Shown: positions 57,601 to 64,000 of the stretch, one piece after another | How the letters are laid out: each line of letters begins with the position of its first letter | Numbering within the stretch: position 1 is the stretch's first letter | Source: Amborella trichopoda | Lineage: Eukaryota > Streptophyta > Magnoliopsida > Amborellales > Amborellaceae | Assembly (NCBI RefSeq): GCF_000471905.2 | Contig: NW_006494931.1 | Span: forward strand, 5,815,870 to 5,879,869 | DNA length: 64,000 nucleotides | Direction of reading: 5' to 3' | Translations under genes and position numbers: made by a program | Notes under the pieces: model-generated | The model's database searches: none | The model's input: the letters and a program-made list of their open reading frames with translations, nothing else | Told to the model about the DNA's origin: nothing

Positions 57601-57779
57601 TTTATCCTCAGATGCAAGAGCACTTTTGGTGTCAATTGTTTTCTTTCCCTGAGATATAAGAGAATTGTAATCTCTCTAATAATGGGCTTCTTGGCTTGTA
57701 TCTTGTAACTCATTTTGACTGCAATAAAAAGAGTAAGAATTTGTTCAGACTGCCTTGCTTGCTTTGCATTGAGTCTCTT

Positions 57780-58320
57780 TTCTTGAGTATGCATCACAGA
57801 TAGTACTTCTTTAGGTATCACTCGTTGATAGGGGGCATTGCCTCCTCTCCATATGAGTTCTCCAGTATATAGGCCCCATTTGGTGTGACCTTCTTGACTA
57901 TGAATGAGCCTTCCCACTTGGGTTCGAACTTTTCTTTGCGGCACCCGTGCATGACAATATGTCTCTTGACTGCTAAGACTAGGTCCCCACAAGCGAATGA
58001 GCGAACCTTGACAAACTTGTCAAAAGCTCTCTTCATTCTTCCTTGATTGAGCTCGAGGTTCTGCTAAGCCTCTAGTCACTTTTCGTCAAGGGCATCCAAC
58101 TCCTAGTCACTGAGCTTAACCCTCTCATCATCAGTTAGTCCTTGATGTATAGCGACACAGAGTGAGGGTATTTGAACCTTGAGGGGTAGGACTCCCTCAC
58201 ATCCATAGACCAGGGAAAAGGGGTCGAGTTTGTAGCATTGCGAGTGGTGGTGTGATAGGCCCACAGAGCCTCAGGTAGCTTCTCATGTCAGTTCTTCTTT
58301 GACCGCATAGAGTTTTGTTG
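57780..58320 (-). pseudogene. Integrase C-terminus of another minus-strand Tat copy
   Basis: Open at 58036-57818: MKRAFDKFVKVRSFACGDLV, LAVKRHIVMHGCRKEKFEPK, then SFIVKKVTPNGAYILENS and GEEAMPPIN. Upstream pieces to 58320 read LWAYHTTTRNATN-like sequence in broken frames. It aligns with 837-1330 of the first element; the shared part begins near 57781 and 811, both in a TA..TACTTCTTTAGGTATCAC context. Beyond 58320 the copy ends abruptly. Confidence 0.82.
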
Positions 58321-58470
58321 AACGCCTCAGCTAAACCGAGAGCTTTAGCCCGGAAGCTCTCGTCAGAAATCCCTTCCCAAAAGCTCTGACTCTCTCTCTC
58401 TCTCTATAAAAATCTTTCTAATGTTTTACCCTTCGGTAAAATAGTAAAAGTGGTTTTTTTCCGCTTTTAT
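58321..58470. other. Junction sequence with two hairpins and a CT run
   Basis: CGAGAGCTT (58337-58345) and AAGCTCTCG (58354-58362) form a 9-bp stem. TTTTACC (58424-58430) and GGTAAAA (58435-58441) form a 7-bp stem with a four-base loop. Between them lie (CT)n and CTATAAAAATC. Origin unknown. Confidence 0.45.
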
Positions 58471-58914
58471 ACTGAGCAGTGTCGCAAACTGCCCTTGACA
58501 AAGCTGAAATGATGCTCCAGTCCCTAGCCTCTTACGACAATAGGCTCAGGCCGGGGCGGGTAAAAAACCGAGACCCGAAAAGGTCATCACCGAGCACTTC
58601 ACCCAAGGGCCATCGCCACTCGCCTTCGCCCAAAGGTTATCGTCGCGCCCTTAGTCAAGGATTTAACGTCACGCACTTCAACAGGTACTTAACATCGTGT
58701 GCGCATCATTTAGGCTTAATGCCACGTGCACCATCCAACACTTAGTGTTGTGATCATGGTACGACACTCCCATCTGGACTATTGTCCTACTGCCTTAGGA
58801 GGTTCATTCCCTACGCCACAGTCTCACTCCTCAAGGAGTCCAGTCTCTGGTGTCGGCTCTGTTCCCCATGGAGTCGCATTCCGTCACCACACCACGGTCC
58901 ATGTTGTATGACCT

Positions 58915-60065
58915 TAAATTGCATCGCCATAATATAAACTATATGACCTTAAAATATAGCGTAGGTCTAGTTGCACGACCTTAAACTGCTTAGTCCTCGT
59001 CGCACGACTCAAAACTGTACGACCGGGGTCCAAACTACATGACCTTAAACTGTAGTGAGGGTCTAGTTGTATGACCTTAAACTGCTCAGTCCTCTTCACA
59101 TGACTCTAAACTGCACGACCATGGTCCAATTATGTAACCCTAAACCATAGTGCACGTCCTGACCGCATGACGTTAAGAGGCTTAGCGCCATTGTCCAAAC
59201 TATATGACCCTAAACTATAGTGGAGGTCTAACTGCACGACCTTAAACTACATGGTCCTAGCCGCACGACTTTAAAATTGCATAACGATGGTCCGAGCTAC
59301 AAGACCCTAGAATTGTAACGCATGGCATGACAAATGGCCCACACGCATAACTTTAACTGAGAGATGGACCACCTCTTCGCTAGGGTGTATTTCATCAACA
59401 TCTCTGGTGGAGTTAGATGTCTACAAAAGGTCATACCTACCCCTTTAATCCCTAATGAGTTTGTTTCGCATCAACATCCCAGTGAGAGTCACACCCTATT
59501 GCAACCCACTATCCCCAGGATTTAGGTCCATGCTTCTCTTCTCAACCTCCAGCGAGGTTACACTTGCACTTCAGACTGTCATCCCCAGTGGAGTTACATG
59601 AAGTCTCATCATTATCCCCAAGGAGTCACACTGGCCCTCCTAATCCCTAATGAAGACTTGCTACTCTTCGTAGGGCCACCATCTTCATCTAAAGCTCTCC
59701 GCTTGTGAATGCCCCTAACTATTTTATCCCCAGGGAGTCAGCTTGTTATTCACAGACCTATCATCCATGGAGCTTTATCCACATGGTGACCCACATAATG
59801 GTCCATATTGCATGACCTTAAATTGCACAGCTATGGTCCATGCTGCATGACCTTAAACTGCACAGCTATAGTCCTAACTGCATGACTTTAAACTGCACAG
59901 TCATGGTCCAAACTATATGACATTAAACTGTAGCGAAGATCAAGTTGCAAGACCTTAAACTACATGGTCTTAGTTACATGACTTTAAACTGCATAACCAA
60001 GGTCCCAGCTATATGACCTTAAATCATAGTGCATGTCCTCGTCGCATGACGTTAAACTGCTTCGC
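58915..60065 (+). repeat. ATGACCTTAAAC tandem array with hairpins
   Basis: Many irregular units (about 25-60 bases) of (G/C)ATGACCTTAAACTGCA, C.(A/T)(T/G)GGTCCA, split in the middle (59340-59780) by CCCAGTGAGT-type repeats. Many units fold: CTATAT/ATATAG (58938), CTACA/TGTAG (59035), CTATA/TATAG (59198), CTATA/TGTAG (59917). The motif TGACC(T/C)TAAA also follows the pol stop of the giant element (42378, 42411). Confidence 0.8.
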
Positions 60066-60084
60066 ACAGGTTTAAGAGGCATGT

Positions 60085-60290
60085 CCTTACGCGCACACCC
60101 CTTTTACGTGTATTTTCACACACGTCTTCCCTAACCGACCCATTCGTGTGTGCACATCACCTTTATTGCCTTCTCAGTGAGTCCACATATGTGCACACGC
60201 CTTTTACATGTATCTCCACGCACGCCTTCCATAACCGACCCGTCGTGTGCGTGCACCACCTTCATTACCTCCCCAGTGAGTCTCACCCAA
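60085..60290 (+). repeat. ~101-bp tandem duplication
   Basis: Two copies with CCTTTTAC(G/A)TGTAT, CTAACCGACCC (TAACCGACCC in the second) and CAGTGAGTC, at 60085 and about 60186. Confidence 0.85.
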
Positions 60291-60559
60291 TCTCACAAAA
60301 CGGTGAGCTATCTCGCCACCCCTACTCGCCATCAACTAGTGGGTCACCATTCTTCACCCACCATTTTTCCTGCATAAGTAGCCTTGTGCCATGTTCTCAA
60401 AGTGAGTCGTAACTACTATGGCCTCCACAGACTGCCATTCATCACCACTATGGTCCAGTTGTATGACCCAAAACTATAGTACATGTCTTGGCCGCATGAC
60501 CTTAAAAGACTTCATACAAGTCCCGAAGGCATGACCCTAAACACGCATTCACAAAAAAA

Positions 60560-60745
60560 AAGGGCATGGTGTACACCTGTACAAGGGAACACTATGAGTA
60601 AAAATGATGGATGGGCATGGTCATGAAACCATGAGTAAAAGAGCTCCATGGAAAACAAAACCCAAGCATGATGAAAACCCCAAAAGGGCATCGTGAGCAA
60701 AAACGGATGAAAAGGGTGGACATGACTGCAAAGTCATGGTTAAAA
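60560..60745 (+). repeat. Hairpin ladder of the second Ogre-like element
   Basis: CATGGTGT (60565-60572)/ACACTATG (60589-60596), CATGGT (60616-60621)/ACCATG (60628-60633), CATGATG (60667-60673)/CATCGTG (60689-60695), CATGACT (60721-60727)/AGTCATG (60732-60738). All pair fully with at most one G-U. Followed by GAGTAAAA, GAGTAAAA, GAGCAAAA and GTTAAAA. Confidence 0.8.
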
Positions 60746-61457
60746 GAGCCCAGAAATAACAGAAGTTGGTGGAAACCATCTTTACGGCGTAACTTCTCAT
60801 GTTCAAGTGAAAACCCTTAAAAGGGTGCTTGGACCGACAAAACAGGTTGGCGCACTACTGCTGCCTCAGCTGACTCTCAATTTCCAAACAGTCATAAGCC
60901 TGGCTATTGAGGTCAACCTAAAATCATCAAATTTCAGCATTCAGGCACAATACAAATTGGCTCATCAGGGAGTGAGAGCCGCATATGATCTCCCACATTT
61001 TAACATCAACACGATTAAGAGTCCTTGAGGGTGAGGACGATGACCAAAAGATCCTTTCGAAACGTTAAAGACCATGACGAAGGCAAGAAACTGATGAATT
61101 CAGGATCTAACCTGCCAGAGACTTCAGGGTATTCCTCGCGAAAATGCCCTAGCCAACATGAGCTCAGACTTTCGGGCAGGTCAGAAGCCCCCGACTAGAC
61201 CGCACTAGACGAGACCTACAGAGATACCATGAACATCAAAAGAAAACCTGGTATAGCAACGAACAATGCCGACCAAAGGTTCATAGTAGTTGGCCTTTAG
61301 ATAGGAATGGATTTGTCCGAGGAGGTCCCTACAAAGGCCTCACGCTTCAGAATCGCAGATAGTCCCTTGAGGGTGAGGACTTCGACAAGATCCCTCAAAG
61401 ATCCTGAATGATTGCACTTCTTGATTCTCTCAAAGCAAGACATTCGGTGGGGCATGC

Positions 61458-64000
61458 TGTTGGAAGATATTTTTCATCATCATGGGGCCCTCGCTCAATA
61501 AAAGCCTAGCAAACAATGGAAATTTCGACAGTCTCAGAATAGCCCCAGAACTGGCCAACCAAGATCTTCATGAGGACTCTCAAAAGAATCTTGCCAAGTT
61601 TTGTTACATTCCGACATATATAAGGCAGTGCAGACTACGAAACAACTTCCACAGAATCGGCCTCTAGCACCCTGAAACGGACTATATAACTAGTGCTACA
61701 TTTTTGGTGTCTCAAATTGTTGTTGGACCACCACCATGAGATCTGATGAGGTTAAAAACCCCAAGGATACTCCAGCTTAAATGGACACTCCAGAAAGACG
61801 TTATAGGCAAAAGAGTGAAACATAAGGAGCTGCACGCTATTCTCGTGCGGCCACCCTGCAACTCCACAACATTGAAGGGACAATCACGACCAGTGACTTT
61901 CGATGCTCATATCTTACTCGTTCGAGGTCGGATCAGGCCCAAATTTTGTTAACGTGTTTGTGTCATCAAGACGAAAGTTTTGATATGCGACACGCTCCAT
62001 GATGATGCCCGAGTGTGAAGAAAAGCTAGAGAGAAGTTGTCAATCCGTGAAGAAAGTGCAGGAAGTTCAGCAGCGTCGTGCATCGTTCAAGCGGCCAAAT
62101 CACACCACTCGCAAGCCCGATCGACTTGATATCAATTCCATCACGTGCATAAGGTCTCGGGCTATCTCTGACCCGAACCCCGTACATGATGCACAATCGG
62201 ATTCTGCACACGAAGCTGACGAAATGATTGTAAATTCCATCTCCGAAATTCCAGATTTCGACCGAAATTCCAAAGTTGCAAAATCTTCGTTCGGGCACGG
62301 AATCAAGCTGCGTTTGTTGCCCCACAATCGCGACGGCATGCTCAGTGTACTTTAGTGAAGAAATCAAAGAAAAACATCAAGGAACTAGCACACAATCGAT
62401 CCAAAGTTTCAAGATTCATTCAAATTTCAAGTCGCATGATCGTATCCTAAAAACACAATCCATGGCTCCAAGTTGATATCAAATCTATCGTCATGCCCAG
62501 CCCTACAAGAAAACAATCATATTTCGATCAATCGGGTATCAGAGCAACCCTGGGTCATCCATGCAAGATCATGCAACTTCTAAGGCAACACAGGGACTGT
62601 TATGGAATTCCACAAATTGTTAAGAAGGGGCAAATTTTACATTTTGCACCCTATTTTCTAATTTCTTTGAATTCAATTTAATCTTAATTTTCAGCAATTT
62701 GGGTTAATTTTGATCATCCACCCATGTTTGGGGCAAATTCTATATATACATCGTACCATCATTGTACGTAAAGGACTCTATCCCTCACAAAAAGATAGAG
62801 TTTTTACTTAATACAGTTTTTCTTTCTCCTCGTTGTTGTGTCACGTTTGGAGAGAGAGAGTAAGGTGAGAGAAAATTTTGGACCAGTACCCTCAGGCTTG
62901 AGGTAAATCTTTTCTCTTCCTTTTTTTTTCCTTTTATTCTTTCTCTTGCCCCCCTTTTCTTCTTCCTCTTCTCCGTTTAAGCTCCTCTCAGAGACCATGC
63001 ACGACAGTGGCAGTGTCGTGCATGCCTCTCTTGCAGTCTCACAGATCGCTCATGGAGATGGCAGCGCCATGTGCGAGCTTCCTTCTGTCTCTGTTTTATT
63101 CTCTATCTCCCTACGAGACTGGCAGACAGTGCTGCTCATCGCCGTCTGCAGACATATCCTCGATGTCTCAGCGAGGAACGCCGGTAGCAAAACTTATTAC
63201 CATCCACAAGGGCTTAGCCCTGTCACGTGACTATTGTAAGCAGCGATGCCCATCGTCATCTGCAAAGGGTTGTGGCAATACCCATCGCCAGCTGCCTCGT
63301 GACCTGTGAGAAGTTATTGTCATGCGCTTCACCAGAAGCTATCGCCGTCTGCAAGGGTCGTGTTGTCTTCCCGCGTTGCCAACGGCGATGCTTATTGCCA
63401 TCCACGGGCTCCTCTTATATTTCGCATCTAACGTCGTGTGTCTTGTGGGGAGCTATTGCCGTGAGCCTCACCAGAAGCCATCGCTGCCTGCAATGGACAC
63501 GACGTCTTCTCATGATGCCAACGGAGATGCCCATTACTGTCTGGGTTCTTCCCCCTCTGCCCTTTCGCTCTCTTTTCTCTCTCTTTCCTTCTCTTCACTC
63601 TTTTCTCTCCTCCATATTGGCCTCAATTTCGAGTAGTATTGCTGCCGTGCTGGTCCTGAATACCAGGCCCATCTTGCTACCACTCTGAGTCAGTCACTGT
63701 CTGGCTATCAAGTTAGTCTCTGCCCGTCATCAACTTCTCTTCTCTTTTCGACCTTCGCTCGAACCTTCCACTTCATCACTCTAAACCTCTCACATTCTTA
63801 GCCACACAAATGTGCATTGCCCTAAGACAAGGGTGGGGCATTTTGATCCACTTGTCTTGCAAATTAACTATAGAAGCGTTGTGCAGAAAAACAAGGAGAT
63901 TACAGGTCAAGGGAGGTGATTCTGAATCAGCTAAAGTAGCTGGGGGGCTTTTGGACGTGATCTAAGAGGTCGCCCACGTGAGCCAGCCCGAGTAAGTCCC
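61458..64000 (+). mobile_element. 3' LTR of the second Ogre-like element, cut by the window end
   Basis: Starts TGTTGGAAGATATTTTTCATC after CATGC. U3 aligns best with the solo LTR (for example CTGCACGCTATTCTCGTGCG at 61831 and GCTGCATGCTATTCTCGTGC at 19299). TATATATA at 62741 is the likely TATA box. A CT-rich part follows, then a block (63000-63520) with repeated GCCGTCTGCA-type hairpins. The tail GGGGGGCTTTTGGACGTGATC at 63939 matches the other copies' ends, so only about 200 bases are missing to the right. Confidence 0.8.
62996..63024 (+). repeat. 11-bp perfect stem in the LTR leader
   Basis: CATGCACGACA (62996-63006), loop GTGGCAG, TGTCGTGCATG (63014-63024). A decayed version lies in the solo LTR near 21801 (CATGCATGACAT...CTGTGCATG). 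Confidence 0.8.

Larger units (their letters stand above)
58471..61457 (+). mobile_element. 3' untranslated region of a second plus-strand Ogre-like element
   Basis: Identified by its match to the giant element: the hairpin ladder at 60560-60745 aligns with 48100-48370, the GTTGG.GAAAACC / CAAGTGAAAAC stretch after it with 48340-48420, and the last bases CATTCGGTGGGGCATGC with those before the 49541 LTR. No gag or pol is present. 58550-58740 has a loose 22-28 base repeat (AAGG..ATCG.C.CGCC). 60746-61457 holds no gene. Confidence 0.7.

Overview
The window is plant nuclear DNA made almost entirely of decayed LTR retrotransposons. I found no intact host gene, rRNA, functional tRNA or CRISPR array. 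A flowering plant is indicated by four things: a Ty3/gypsy chromovirus of the Tekay (Del) type with a chromodomain, several Ty3/gypsy elements of the Tat/Ogre lineage (dual RNase H, very long LTRs, antisense extra ORFs), a plant-mobile-domain ORF, and a hAT-like MITE. The sequence does not let me name a species.

Layout. 1-8160: a minus-strand Tat-lineage copy with gag, RT, RNase H, archaeal-type RNase H and integrase, plus the tail of an antisense ORF at its 3' side. 8165-14389: a 5'-truncated plus-strand Tekay element with its 3.1-kb 3' LTR. 14390-15316: nothing recognised. 15317-29383: a gag-only (non-autonomous) element with two ~1.4-1.6 kb LTRs, a sense gag remnant directly followed by an antisense plant-mobile-domain ORF, and several tandem arrays; a 3.65-kb solo LTR of the Ogre-like family sits inside it (18909-22559, flanked by GAGCC). 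29836-52580: a giant Ogre-like element (~22.7 kb) on the plus strand with a 4.8-kb 5' LTR (containing a 345-base N gap), a primer-binding site, gag, decayed pol, an antisense ORF, a long repeat-rich 3' region and a 3' LTR whose end is lost. 52581-56413: a minus-oriented LTR fragment of the same family, split by a hAT-like MITE. 56414-58320: a mosaic of integrase pieces on both strands around a short ARGONAUTE-like gene fragment. 58470-64000: the 3' untranslated region and 3' LTR (cut by the window end) of another plus-strand Ogre-like element.

Nothing here works as a gene set now: every pol region has stops, frameshifts or deletions. The strongest unexplained signal is in the 3' regions of the two plus-strand Ogre-like elements. 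Ladders of short hairpins there have stem sequences that change with compensating substitutions, while the loop and the flanking GTAAAA stay the same. Other points worth follow-up are the conserved antisense ORF, the gag plus antisense-ORF element, the captured ARGONAUTE fragment, and an assembly gap with identical 37-base flanks.
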